Assembly (NCBI GenBank): GCA_963677375.2
Contig: CAXXIF010000004.1
Span: 310,001 to 374,000, forward strand
Source of the DNA: Pseudaeromonas sp963677375
GTDB lineage: Bacteria; Pseudomonadota; Gammaproteobacteria; Enterobacterales; Aeromonadaceae
Direction: 5' to 3'
DNA: 64,000 bases
In this document: piece by piece, positions 40,812-49,199 of the stretch
Numbering within the stretch: position 1 is the first letter of the stretch
Layout of the letters: the number at the start of each line of letters is the position of its first letter
The notes under the pieces: generated by a model
Database searches by the model: none
Seen by the model: only the letters and a program-made list of their open reading frames with translations
What the model was told of the DNA's origin: nothing
Program-made: the position numbers and the translations under genes

Positions 40812-43415
40812 TTGACGGCTAGCAAGTTCACACCTATTTCCGGTTTTCGGCGCATCTTCGAAACGGGCCTCATAGTACTGAGTGTCGGCGCGCTTTTCTT
40901 ATTGCTGGCCTTACTAACCTATCATCCGGCCGATCCGGGCTGGTCTCAGACTGCGTGGGGTGGCAAGGTGCATAATGCCGCTGGCAGTGCGGGTGCCTGG
41001 ATTGCCGACCTGACCTTCTTTGTCTTCGGCATCTTTGCCTATCTGATCCCGGCTATTTTGGTCTTTCTGGGCTGGAGCATCTTCTGGCGACCCTATCGAC
41101 TGCTGGAGGTTGATTACCTGGCGCTCGGCCTGCGAATTCTTGGCTTCTTGTTGCTATTTTTGTCCATGTCGGCGCTGGGCAGCATGAATTTTACCGATAT
41201 CCATAACTTCTCTTCCGGTGGTCTCATCGGTGACATGATCTATACCAGCATGTTGCCGCTGCTCGGGGATCTGGGCAGTACGCTGGTCCTGCTTTGCTGT
41301 ATTGCCGCTGGTGTGACCCTGTTTACCGGATGGTCGTGGATCATGATTGTCGAGAAGATGGGGGAGTGCATTACCGGCTCGGGCCATTTTTTCGCCACCT
41401 TGCCCAGCCGGATCGCTGGCTGGTTCGCTCGCAAGGCGGGTTATCAACCCATTGCCGATCCTGATGCCTATGACGAGGATGATGAAGACGATCTGGGGGC
41501 CGTGGCCATGCCTGCAACTGCGGTGACTGAGCCGGTTGCCAAGACACCGCGCTTTTCTTTTAGTCGTCGTGCAGAGCCTGCCCCGGCGCAGGATGATGAC
41601 GAAGATGACTTCGATGAGTCACCCGTGGGCATGGCTCCGCTTGCTGCTTCCAACAATGGCCGCCGTGAACCTGTGATGAATTTCTCGACAGCGCCGGCAA
41701 CTCCGGCTGTTGTGGCTCAGAGTCCTGCCCCTGTCATCCCGGCTGCTCCTGTAATGGCGGCCTTGCATGACGAGGATGACGACGAACTGAGCCTGCCTTG
41801 GGAGCATTCGGCCCAGTCTCCAGCCGCAGAGGCGACGTTAGCCCCGGCGGCTGTCCAAACCGCATTGCCACAGTCGTTGGCATCGGCATTGGCAGCCATT
41901 AAACCTAAACCCAAGGTGGTGGGTGATTTGCCTTCGGTAAATCTGTTGAATACGCCACCGGTTAAAACCCAGATGATGTCGGCGGACGAGCTGGAGCGCA
42001 TGGCGCGGCTGGTGGAAGCCAAACTGGCGGATTACAACGTCCAGGCTCGGGTGGTGGGCTGTTATCCTGGCCCCGTGATTACGCGTTTCGAGCTGGAGCT
42101 GGCTCCGGGGATGAAGGCCAGCAAGATTACCAGCTTGTCCCGTGACCTGGCGCGCTCCCTCTCGGCGGTCAGCGTCCGGGTGGTGGAAGTCATTCCTGGC
42201 AAGCCTTATGTCGGCATCGAATTACCCAATGCCAAACGCCAGACCGTGTACATGAAAGAGGTGTTGGATTGCGAGCGTTTCCGCAGCGCCGAAAGCCCGT
42301 TGACCATGGTTCTGGGGCAGGATATTGCCGGGGAACCCATGGTGGTCAATCTGGCCAAGATGCCGCACTTGCTGGTCGCCGGGACCACGGGCTCCGGGAA
42401 GTCGGTCGGCGTCAACGTGATGATCCTCTCCATGCTCTACAAGGCAACGCCGGAAGAGCTGCGTTTCATCATGATCGACCCCAAAATGCTGGAGTTGTCG
42501 GTCTATGAAGGTATTCCGCACCTGTTGACCGAAGTCGTGACTGACATGAAGGATGCGGCCAATGCGCTGCGCTGGTGTGTCGGCGAGATGGAGCGGCGCT
42601 ACAAGCTGATGTCGGTGATGGGCGTGCGCAACCTCAAGGGGTACAACACCAAGGTTTCGGCGGCTCATGGCAGTGGTAATCCGATCAAGGACCCGTTCTG
42701 GAAACCGGGTGACTCGTTTGATGCTATTGCTCCGGATCTGGAAAAACTGCCGCAGATCGTGGTGGTGATCGATGAGTTTGCCGACATGATGATGATCGTC
42801 GGCAAGAAGGTGGAAGAGCTGATCGCCCGGATTGCCCAGAAGGCGCGGGCGGCGGGTATTCACCTGATCCTGGCGACCCAGCGTCCGTCGGTGGATGTCA
42901 TCACGGGCCTCATCAAGGCGAACATTCCGACCCGGATCTCGTTCCAGGTGTCATCCAAGATTGATTCCCGGACCATTTTGGATCAGCAAGGGGCTGAGTC
43001 CTTGCTGGGGATGGGGGACATGCTCTATCTGCCTGCGGGTGATAGTACGCCGACCCGGGTACACGGTGCCTTTGTCGATGATGATGAAGTGCATAAGGTG
43101 GTTGCGGATTGGAAGTTACGGGGTGAGCCCAATTACATTGACGAGATCCTTAGTGGCGAGATGACTAGCGATACCCTGCTCCCGGGGGAACAGAGCGCCG
43201 GTTCGGATGAGGATCTGGACCCGCTGTTTGACGAGGCGGTGGCCTTCGTGGTCGAGTCCCGTCGGGGTTCGACCTCCAGTGTGCAGCGCCGGTTCAAGAT
43301 TGGTTATAACCGTGCCGCGCGTCTCATCGACCAGATGGAGATGCAAGGCATTGTCAGCCCTCCGGGCAGTAATGGTCAGCGTGACGTCTTGGCGCCTGCG
43401 CCGATGCGTGACTAA
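40812..43415 (+). CDS. ftsK: DNA translocase FtsK
   Basis: 867 residues from a TTG at 40812, which has AAGGAG seven bases upstream; the frame is open further upstream but without a site. The protein couples septation with chromosome dimer resolution. Four N-terminal membrane segments (about 15-180), a short Ala/Pro/Asp/Glu-rich linker (about 225-380), then the motor with Walker A GTTGSGKS and Walker B VVVIDEFADMM, and the C-terminal gamma winged helix (VESRRGSTSSVQRRFKIGYNRA) that reads KOPS and activates XerD. The linker is much shorter than in E. coli (1329 residues in total). Confidence 0.95.
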   Translation: MTASKFTPISGFRRIFETGLIVLSVGALFLLLALLTYHPADPGWSQTAWGGKVHNAAGSAGAWIADLTFFVFGIFAYLIPAILVFLGWSIFWRPYRLLEVDYLALGLRILGFLLLFLSMSALGSMNFTDIHNFSSGGLIGDMIYTSMLPLLGDLGSTLVLLCCIAAGVTLFTGWSWIMIVEKMGECITGSGHFFATLPSRIAGWFARKAGYQPIADPDAYDEDDEDDLGAVAMPATAVTEPVAKTPRFSFSRRAEPAPAQDDDEDDFDESPVGMAPLAASNNGRREPVMNFSTAPATPAVVAQSPAPVIPAAPVMAALHDEDDDELSLPWEHSAQSPAAEATLAPAAVQTALPQSLASALAAIKPKPKVVGDLPSVNLLNTPPVKTQMMSADELERMARLVEAKLADYNVQARVVGCYPGPVITRFELELAPGMKASKITSLSRDLARSLSAVSVRVVEVIPGKPYVGIELPNAKRQTVYMKEVLDCERFRSAESPLTMVLGQDIAGEPMVVNLAKMPHLLVAGTTGSGKSVGVNVMILSMLYKATPEELRFIMIDPKMLELSVYEGIPHLLTEVVTDMKDAANALRWCVGEMERRYKLMSVMGVRNLKGYNTKVSAAHGSGNPIKDPFWKPGDSFDAIAPDLEKLPQIVVVIDEFADMMMIVGKKVEELIARIAQKARAAGIHLILATQRPSVDVITGLIKANIPTRISFQVSSKIDSRTILDQQGAESLLGMGDMLYLPAGDSTPTRVHGAFVDDDEVHKVVADWKLRGEPNYIDEILSGEMTSDTLLPGEQSAGSDEDLDPLFDEAVAFVVESRRGSTSSVQRRFKIGYNRAARLIDQMEMQGIVSPPGSNGQRDVLAPAPMRD

Positions 43416-43457
43416 TGTACCCCCTTGATTCAATCGACCAAGAGAGTAGGAACCACC

Positions 43458-44069
43458 ATGAAATTCTATAGCGGTTTAGCGGTGACCCTGATGCTGGTTG
43501 CGACCTCGGTGATGGCCGATGATGCCGGGGCGCTCAAGGTCAAACTGGCCAGTGTGAAGTTGTTTTCCGCCCACTTCGAGCAGACGGTGTTTGATATCGA
43601 AGGCAAGAAGTTGCAGCAATCCTCCGGTGACATGCTGGTGTCCCGGCCGGACCGTTTCCGCTGGGATACCAAGCAGCCGGACGAGAATCTGATTGTCTCC
43701 GATGGCAGTGATGTCTGGTTATATGACCCCTTCGTCGAGCAGGTCTCGGTGATGAAGCTGGCCACGGCGGTGGAAAACACACCCTTCCTGCTCATCACCA
43801 GCAGTGACCCTAAATTGTGGGATCGCTACGAGATCCTCAAGGAGGGCGACAGCTTTACCGTGACCAGTCGCCAGAAGAACCAGCGCATTGAATCCTTGCG
43901 GATCGTCTTTGACCACCAGTCACAGATCAACCGCTTCGAGGTCAATGAGGCTCAGGGGCAGCGCAGTGAGTTTCAGCTGAGCCAATTCAACCAGCATCCG
44001 GCGGTTCAACCCCAGACCTTCCATTTCACCATCCCGGATGGTGTCACCCTCGACGATCAACGCAGATGA
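43458..44069 (+). CDS. lolA: Outer-membrane lipoprotein carrier protein
   Basis: 203 residues from the ATG at 43458 (AGGA upstream). Signal peptide MKFYSGLAVTLMLVATSVMA, then the half-barrel lipoprotein chaperone that ferries lipoproteins from LolCDE to LolB. Blocks: FSAHFEQTVFDIEGKKLQQSSG, RPDRFRWDTKQPDENLIVSDG, VWLYDPFVEQV. Its stop overlaps the rarA start (ATGA). Confidence 0.95.
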   Translation: MKFYSGLAVTLMLVATSVMADDAGALKVKLASVKLFSAHFEQTVFDIEGKKLQQSSGDMLVSRPDRFRWDTKQPDENLIVSDGSDVWLYDPFVEQVSVMKLATAVENTPFLLITSSDPKLWDRYEILKEGDSFTVTSRQKNQRIESLRIVFDHQSQINRFEVNEAQGQRSEFQLSQFNQHPAVQPQTFHFTIPDGVTLDDQRR

Positions 44070-45400
44070 GTTCACTGTCGCTGGATTTTTCCGCCGATTT
44101 CCGCCCTCTGGCCGCCCGTATGCGGCCAGAACGTTTTGAGCACTACATCGGCCAGGAACATATTCTTGCGCCAGGCAAGCCGCTGCGCCGGGCCATCGAG
44201 GCAGGACAATGTCATTCGATGATCCTCTGGGGGCCACCTGGTACTGGCAAGACCACCTTGGCCGAGCTGATGGCTCACTACTGTCAGGCCGAAGTCGAGC
44301 GGGTCTCGGCGGTCACCTCCGGCGTGAAAGAGATACGCGCAGCCATTGAAAAGGCTCGCGACAATAAGTTTCGCGGTATTCGTACCCTGTTGTTTGTCGA
44401 TGAAGTCCATCGCTTCAACAAGAGTCAGCAGGATGCCTTCCTGCCCCATATCGAGGATGGCACCATCATCTTTATCGGTGCGACCACCGAGAATCCTTCG
44501 TTCGAGCTGAATAATGCCTTGCTCTCCCGGGCTCGGGTTTACCTGCTCAAGCGGCTGGATGAGTCGGCCATCGAGGCGATCATTCGTCAGGCGTTGACCG
44601 ATCCGCGAGGTCTGGCCCATGAACCCCTGGTATTTGCCGAGGGGGTGCTCAAGGGGCTGGTGCAGCTGGTGGATGGTGATGGCCGCAAGGCCTTGAACTA
44701 TCTGGAACTGCTCAATGACATGGCCGAAGAGTCGGATGGCCACAAGCTCATCGATCGGCAACTGTTGGCCGAAGTCACCGGCGAGCGCATGGCGCGATTT
44801 GATAATCAGGGCGATGTCTATTACGACCTGATCTCGGCGGTTCATAAATCGATCCGCGGCTCGGCTCCTCAGGCGGCCCTCTATTGGTATGCCCGGATCG
44901 TCGCCGCCGGTGGTGACCCTCTGTATGTGGCGCGCCGCTTGCTGGCCATTGCCTCCGAAGATATCGGCAATGCCGATCCCAAGGCGATGCAGGTGGCTTT
45001 GGCCGCTTGGGATTGTTTCGAGCGGGTGGGCCCCACCGAGGGTGAGCGGGCCATTGCCCAAGCCATTGTCTACCTGGCCTGCGCGCCCAAGAGCAATGCG
45101 GTATATACCGCCTGGAAGGCGGCGCTACAGGATGCCAAGGAGCTGGCTGATTATGAGGTGCCCGCCCATTTGCGTAACGCACCCACCAAGCTGATGAGTG
45201 AGTTGGGGTATGGTGCCGAATATCGTTATGCCCATGATGAGCCGGGCGCCTATGCCGCTGGCGAATGTTTCTTTCCACCGGAGCTGGCGGGTCGTGAGTA
45301 CTACCGGCCCAGTGATCGGGGTCTGGAGAAACAGATTGCGCAAAAGCTCGCCTATCTGGCCGAGCTGGATGGCCAGAGTCCGCGCCAGCGCTATCGCTGA
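44066..45400 (+). CDS. rarA: Replication-associated recombination protein A (AAA+)
   Basis: 444 residues. A clamp-loader-like ATPase acting at stalled forks. Walker A GPPGTGKTT (about 55-63), Walker B LFVDEVHRF, sensor 1 IGATTENPSF, and the MgsA/RarA C-terminal tetramerisation region (YDLISAVHKSIRGSAPQAALYW). Coupled to lolA. Confidence 0.97.
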   Translation: MSSLSLDFSADFRPLAARMRPERFEHYIGQEHILAPGKPLRRAIEAGQCHSMILWGPPGTGKTTLAELMAHYCQAEVERVSAVTSGVKEIRAAIEKARDNKFRGIRTLLFVDEVHRFNKSQQDAFLPHIEDGTIIFIGATTENPSFELNNALLSRARVYLLKRLDESAIEAIIRQALTDPRGLAHEPLVFAEGVLKGLVQLVDGDGRKALNYLELLNDMAEESDGHKLIDRQLLAEVTGERMARFDNQGDVYYDLISAVHKSIRGSAPQAALYWYARIVAAGGDPLYVARRLLAIASEDIGNADPKAMQVALAAWDCFERVGPTEGERAIAQAIVYLACAPKSNAVYTAWKAALQDAKELADYEVPAHLRNAPTKLMSELGYGAEYRYAHDEPGAYAAGECFFPPELAGREYYRPSDRGLEKQIAQKLAYLAELDGQSPRQRYR

Positions 45401-45644
45401 GCCTGTGCTGGGCCATGCGTATCGGGGCGGCAGGGACTCTTGCTCCCTAGCTTTCGGCTCCGGTCAACGAATCCTGGCGTCGGCCATGACAGGCAAGGGC
45501 TGACTTTGATAGACTCGTTGCCAACTTAAGGTTCGTCAGCATCCTGGTCCTGATCCGCTCTCCTTTATGATGCGGTAGCCGGATTTGCCAGAGGCTGTCG
45601 CTCCCTCTTTCATTACCAAGCAATAACTATAAGCAGGTCAGAAC

Positions 45645-46943
45645 ATGCTAGATCCCAAATACTTGCGCGCCGATATCATCGAGGTGGCAGAACGGTTGGC
45701 TGCCCGGGGTTTCACTCTGGATGTGGCTCGTGTCAACGGGCTGGAAGAGCAGCGCAAGACGTTGCAAACCCGCACCCAGGAGTTGCAAGCCGAGCGGAAT
45801 GCCCGCTCCAAGGCCATTGGCGATGCCAAGCGTCGCGGTGAAGATGTGGCGCCGCTGATGGCGCAAGTCGGTGAGCTGGGTAGTGAGCTCGACGATTGCA
45901 AGCGCAAGCAGGATGAGGTGCTGGCCGAGCTTGAGGCCCTGGCGCTGGCCATCCCGAACCTGCCTCACGAGTCCGTGCCAGCGGGTCGGGATGAGAGCGA
46001 CAATGTCGAAGTTCGCCGCTGGGGTACGCCACGCCAGTTTGATTTCGAGGTCAAGGATCACGTTGCGCTGGGAGAAGGGCTCAAGGGGATCGATTTTGCC
46101 ACCGCGACCAAGATTTCCGGCTCCCGCTTCGTGGTGATGCAGGGGCAAATCGCCCGCCTGCATCGCGCCTTGGCCCAGTTCATGCTCGATCTGCACACTC
46201 AGCAGCATGGCTACACCGAATGCTATGTGCCGTATCTGGTGAATAGCGACAGCCTGCAAGGCACGGGTCAACTGCCGAAGTTCTACAACGATCTGTTCCA
46301 CACCGCCATCACGGGTGAAGGTGACGAAGAGGGCAAGGTCAAGAAGTTCTCCCTGATCCCGACCGCCGAAGTGCCGCTGACCAATATCGTCCGTGACACC
46401 ATCACCGACGAAAAAGAGTTGCCCCTGAAGCTGACGGCCCATAGCCCCTGCTTCCGCTCCGAGGCTGGCTCCTATGGTCGTGATACCCGTGGTCTCATCC
46501 GTATGCACCAGTTCGACAAGGTCGAGATGGTACAACTGGTCAGCCCAGCGACATCCTGGGATGCACTGGAAGAGATGGTGGGCCATGCCGAGAAGGTGCT
46601 GCAACTGTTGGGGCTGCCTTACCGGGTGATCACCCTGTGTACTGGTGATATGGGCTTCTCTGCGGCCAAGACCTACGATCTGGAAGTCTGGTTGCCGGCG
46701 CAAGATACCTATCGCGAAATCTCCTCCTGCTCCAACTGTGCCGATTTCCAGGCGCGCCGGATGCAGGCCCGGGTTCGTGGTGCCGATGGCAAACTGACAC
46801 TGCTACACACCCTGAACGGCTCGGGACTGGCGGTTGGCCGGACCCTGGTCGCCGTGCTGGAGAACTACCAGCAGGCCGATGGTCGCATTGAAGTCCCGCA
46901 AGTGTTGCGGCCTTACATGGGTGGTTTGACCCACATCGGATGA
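45645..46943 (+). CDS. serS: Seryl-tRNA synthetase
   Basis: 432 residues, class II. The N-terminal coiled-coil arm (about 28-100) holds the long variable arm of tRNA-Ser. Motif 2 FRSEAGSYGRDTRGL(I)RMHQF and motif 3 NGSGLAVGRTLVAVLEN are intact. It also charges tRNA-Sec in organisms that have it. The 244-base gap after rarA shows no tRNA, hairpin or other gene that I can support; it should hold the serS promoter. Confidence 0.98.
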   Translation: MLDPKYLRADIIEVAERLAARGFTLDVARVNGLEEQRKTLQTRTQELQAERNARSKAIGDAKRRGEDVAPLMAQVGELGSELDDCKRKQDEVLAELEALALAIPNLPHESVPAGRDESDNVEVRRWGTPRQFDFEVKDHVALGEGLKGIDFATATKISGSRFVVMQGQIARLHRALAQFMLDLHTQQHGYTECYVPYLVNSDSLQGTGQLPKFYNDLFHTAITGEGDEEGKVKKFSLIPTAEVPLTNIVRDTITDEKELPLKLTAHSPCFRSEAGSYGRDTRGLIRMHQFDKVEMVQLVSPATSWDALEEMVGHAEKVLQLLGLPYRVITLCTGDMGFSAAKTYDLEVWLPAQDTYREISSCSNCADFQARRMQARVRGADGKLTLLHTLNGSGLAVGRTLVAVLENYQQADGRIEVPQVLRPYMGGLTHIG

Positions 46944-46950
46944 GTCATCA

Positions 46951-46984
46951 CATCGGGGCCGCAACTGCGGCCCCGATGGTTTTT
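46951..46984 (+). terminator. Rho-independent terminator of serS
   Basis: A 12-bp perfect stem CATCGGGGCCGC/GCGGCCCCGATG (46951-46962, 46967-46978) with a four-base loop and GTTTTT, eight bases after the serS stop. Confidence 0.95.
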
Positions 46985-47017
46985 GAAAGCCGCGCAGGGC
47001 TTATTTTCACAAGCAAT

Positions 47018-47033
47018 GCGCAATCGTTTTTGC
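47018..47033 (+). promoter_or_regulatory. Probable PurR operator and -10 box of cvpA-purF
   Basis: GCGCAATCGTTTTTGC matches the PurR consensus (ACGCAAACGTTTGCGT) at 11 of 16 positions, including the central CG, and lies directly before TAGAAT (47034-47039), a good -10 box. E. coli cvpA-purF is repressed by PurR at an operator in the same place. Confidence 0.6.
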
Positions 47034-47071
47034 TAGAATGCGCCGCAATTTTAGTGGCCCGTGGAGTGTCT

Positions 47072-47554
47072 GTGGTCTGGGTTGATTTCGCTATTCTGGC
47101 TGTGATTGGCTTGTCTTCGCTCATCAGCCTGATCCGTGGCTTCGTCAAGGAAGCCCTCTCCTTATTGACCTGGTTTGCGGCTTTTTTTGTCGCCAGCAAC
47201 TTTTACGGCGACTTGGCCGTGTTCTTCACTTTTATTGCCGATTCGCTGATCCGCAATGGCGTGGCCATAGTGGTGTTGTTTGTCGCCACCCTGATCCTGG
47301 GCTCCATCGTCAATTACGTGATTGCGACGCTGGTCGACAAGACCGGTCTTTCCGGCACGGACCGGCTACTCGGCATCTGTTTTGGCGCTATTCGCGGTGT
47401 GCTGATCGTCAGCGCCCTGCTCTTTTTTATGGACACTTTCACCAGTGCCCATACCGCCATCTGGTGGCAGAAGTCTCAATTGATTCCACAATTTGGCGTT
47501 GTCGTGAACTGGTTTTTCGAGTTCATGAAGAGTTCGTCAAGTTTTATTAAGTAA
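47072..47554 (+). CDS. cvpA: CvpA family membrane protein
   Basis: 160 residues with four membrane segments. The start is the GTG at 47072 (VVWVDFAILAVIG), five bases after GGAG, matching E. coli CvpA; longer frames upstream run through the serS terminator and are rejected. Needed for colicin V production and envelope stress tolerance in relatives; molecular role unknown. Blocks: SLIRGFVKEALSLLTW and VDKTGLSGTDRLLGICFGAIRGVL. Co-transcribed with purF. Confidence 0.95.
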   Translation: MVWVDFAILAVIGLSSLISLIRGFVKEALSLLTWFAAFFVASNFYGDLAVFFTFIADSLIRNGVAIVVLFVATLILGSIVNYVIATLVDKTGLSGTDRLLGICFGAIRGVLIVSALLFFMDTFTSAHTAIWWQKSQLIPQFGVVVNWFFEFMKSSSSFIK

Positions 47555-47591
47555 TTCAATCAGTAACTAGTGACCTCGAGGTAACAAGGAC

Positions 47592-49112
47592 ATGTGTGGT
47601 ATCGTCGGTATAGTGGGCACCACCCCGGTTAATCAGGCCCTGTATGATGCGTTGACCGTGTTGCAACACCGTGGTCAGGATGCGGCAGGCATCGTGACCA
47701 TCGCAGATGGGAACTTCAAACAACGCAAGGCGAATGGTCTGGTCAAGGATGTGTTCGAGACCCGCCACATGCAGCGTTTGAAGGGCAATATGGGGATCGG
47801 CCATGTGCGTTATCCGACTGCGGGCAGCTCCAGCGCGGCGGAAGCGCAACCCTTCTACGTCAACTCGCCGTTCGGCATTACGCTGGCGCATAACGGTAAT
47901 CTGACCAATGCCAAGGATCTGCGCGAACAGCAGACCAAGCTGGCTCGTCGCCACATCAACACCACCTCTGATTCTGAAGTGCTGTTAAACGTTTTCGCTC
48001 ACGAGCTGGAGCGTGCGGTCGATATGCCGCTGCGTCCGGATGATGTGTTTGCAGCCGTTAGCCGTGTGCATCGTCAGGTGCGGGGTGCCTATGCGGTGGT
48101 GGCCCTCATCATCGGTCATGGCATGCTTGCTTTCCGCGATCCCAACGGGATACGTCCGCTGGTTCTTGGCCGTCGCCAGAATGATGATGGCAGCATGGAA
48201 TATATGGTGGCCTCCGAAAGCGTGGCGCTGGATATTCTCGGTTTCGAACTGATGCGGGATGTGGCGCCTGGTGAGGCCGTCTACATCAGCAAAGAAGGTG
48301 ACTTGACCACCCGTCAGTGCGCTGATAATCCCAAACTGTGCCCCTGCATCTTCGAATATGTCTACTTTGCCCGCCCGGATTCCTTCATCGACAAGGTCTC
48401 TGTCTACGCGGCGCGGGTGCATATGGGGCAAAAGCTGGGCGAGAAGATCAGCCGCGAATGGCCGGATCTGGATATTGATGTGGTCATCCCGATCCCGGAA
48501 ACTTCCTGCGATATCGCATTGGAAATCGCCCAGCGCCTGAACAAGCCCTACCGTCAGGGTTTCGTGAAGAATCGCTATATCGGCCGGACCTTTATCATGC
48601 CGGGCCAAACCCAGCGCAAGAAGTCGGTACGCAGCAAGCTCAATGCCATCTCCTCCGAGTTCAAGGGCAAGAACGTGTTGCTGGTGGATGATTCCATCGT
48701 TCGGGGCACCACCTCGGGCCAGATCATCGACATGGCCCGCGAAGCGGGGGCCGCCAAGGTGTACTTTGCTTCGGCGGCGCCGGAAATTCGCTTCCCGAAC
48801 GTCTATGGCATCGACATGCCAACCAGTAACGAGTTGATCGCTTACGGTCGTGATGTGGCCGAGATCAATACTCTGATTGGTTCTGATGGTCTGATTTTCC
48901 AAGACCTGGCCGACCTGGAAGCGGCGGTGCGCGAAAGCAACCCTGAGCTGACCCAGTTTGAAACCTCGGTGTTCAGTGGCAAGTATGTCACCGGTGATGT
49001 GGATCAAGCCTACCTCGACTTCCTCAATTCCTTGCGCAACGATGATGCCAAGGCCGTGCGTGAGTGGAACGAAGGCGTTGCCGATCTGGAAATGTATAAC
49101 GGCGAGAACTAA
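47592..49112 (+). CDS. purF: Amidophosphoribosyltransferase
   Basis: 506 residues. First step of purine synthesis, PRPP plus glutamine to phosphoribosylamine. The N-terminal glutaminase begins MCGIVGIVG, with Cys2 as nucleophile after Met removal; the PRTase domain has VLLVDDSIVRGTTSGQI. Length as E. coli (505). 37 bases after cvpA. Confidence 0.98.
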   Translation: MCGIVGIVGTTPVNQALYDALTVLQHRGQDAAGIVTIADGNFKQRKANGLVKDVFETRHMQRLKGNMGIGHVRYPTAGSSSAAEAQPFYVNSPFGITLAHNGNLTNAKDLREQQTKLARRHINTTSDSEVLLNVFAHELERAVDMPLRPDDVFAAVSRVHRQVRGAYAVVALIIGHGMLAFRDPNGIRPLVLGRRQNDDGSMEYMVASESVALDILGFELMRDVAPGEAVYISKEGDLTTRQCADNPKLCPCIFEYVYFARPDSFIDKVSVYAARVHMGQKLGEKISREWPDLDIDVVIPIPETSCDIALEIAQRLNKPYRQGFVKNRYIGRTFIMPGQTQRKKSVRSKLNAISSEFKGKNVLLVDDSIVRGTTSGQIIDMAREAGAAKVYFASAAPEIRFPNVYGIDMPTSNELIAYGRDVAEINTLIGSDGLIFQDLADLEAAVRESNPELTQFETSVFSGKYVTGDVDQAYLDFLNSLRNDDAKAVREWNEGVADLEMYNGEN

Positions 49113-49136
49113 GCCTCTGACGTTAAAACCGAATGC

Positions 49137-49165
49137 AAAAAGAGCGGCTGAAGCCGCTCTTTTTT
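49137..49165 (+). terminator. Rho-independent terminator of purF
   Basis: A 9-bp stem AGAGCGGCT/AGCCGCTCT (49141-49149, 49152-49160) preceded by A and followed by TTTTTT. Confidence 0.93.
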
Positions 49166-49199
49166 ATGGGACAGTTTTGCGCTGGGTGAAGGCGCCAGG

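Noticed and set aside
45401..45644. Possible tRNA or leader RNA between rarA and serS
   Set aside because: I looked for a cloverleaf with a TTC loop and an acceptor stem and for terminator/antiterminator stems; none could be drawn convincingly.
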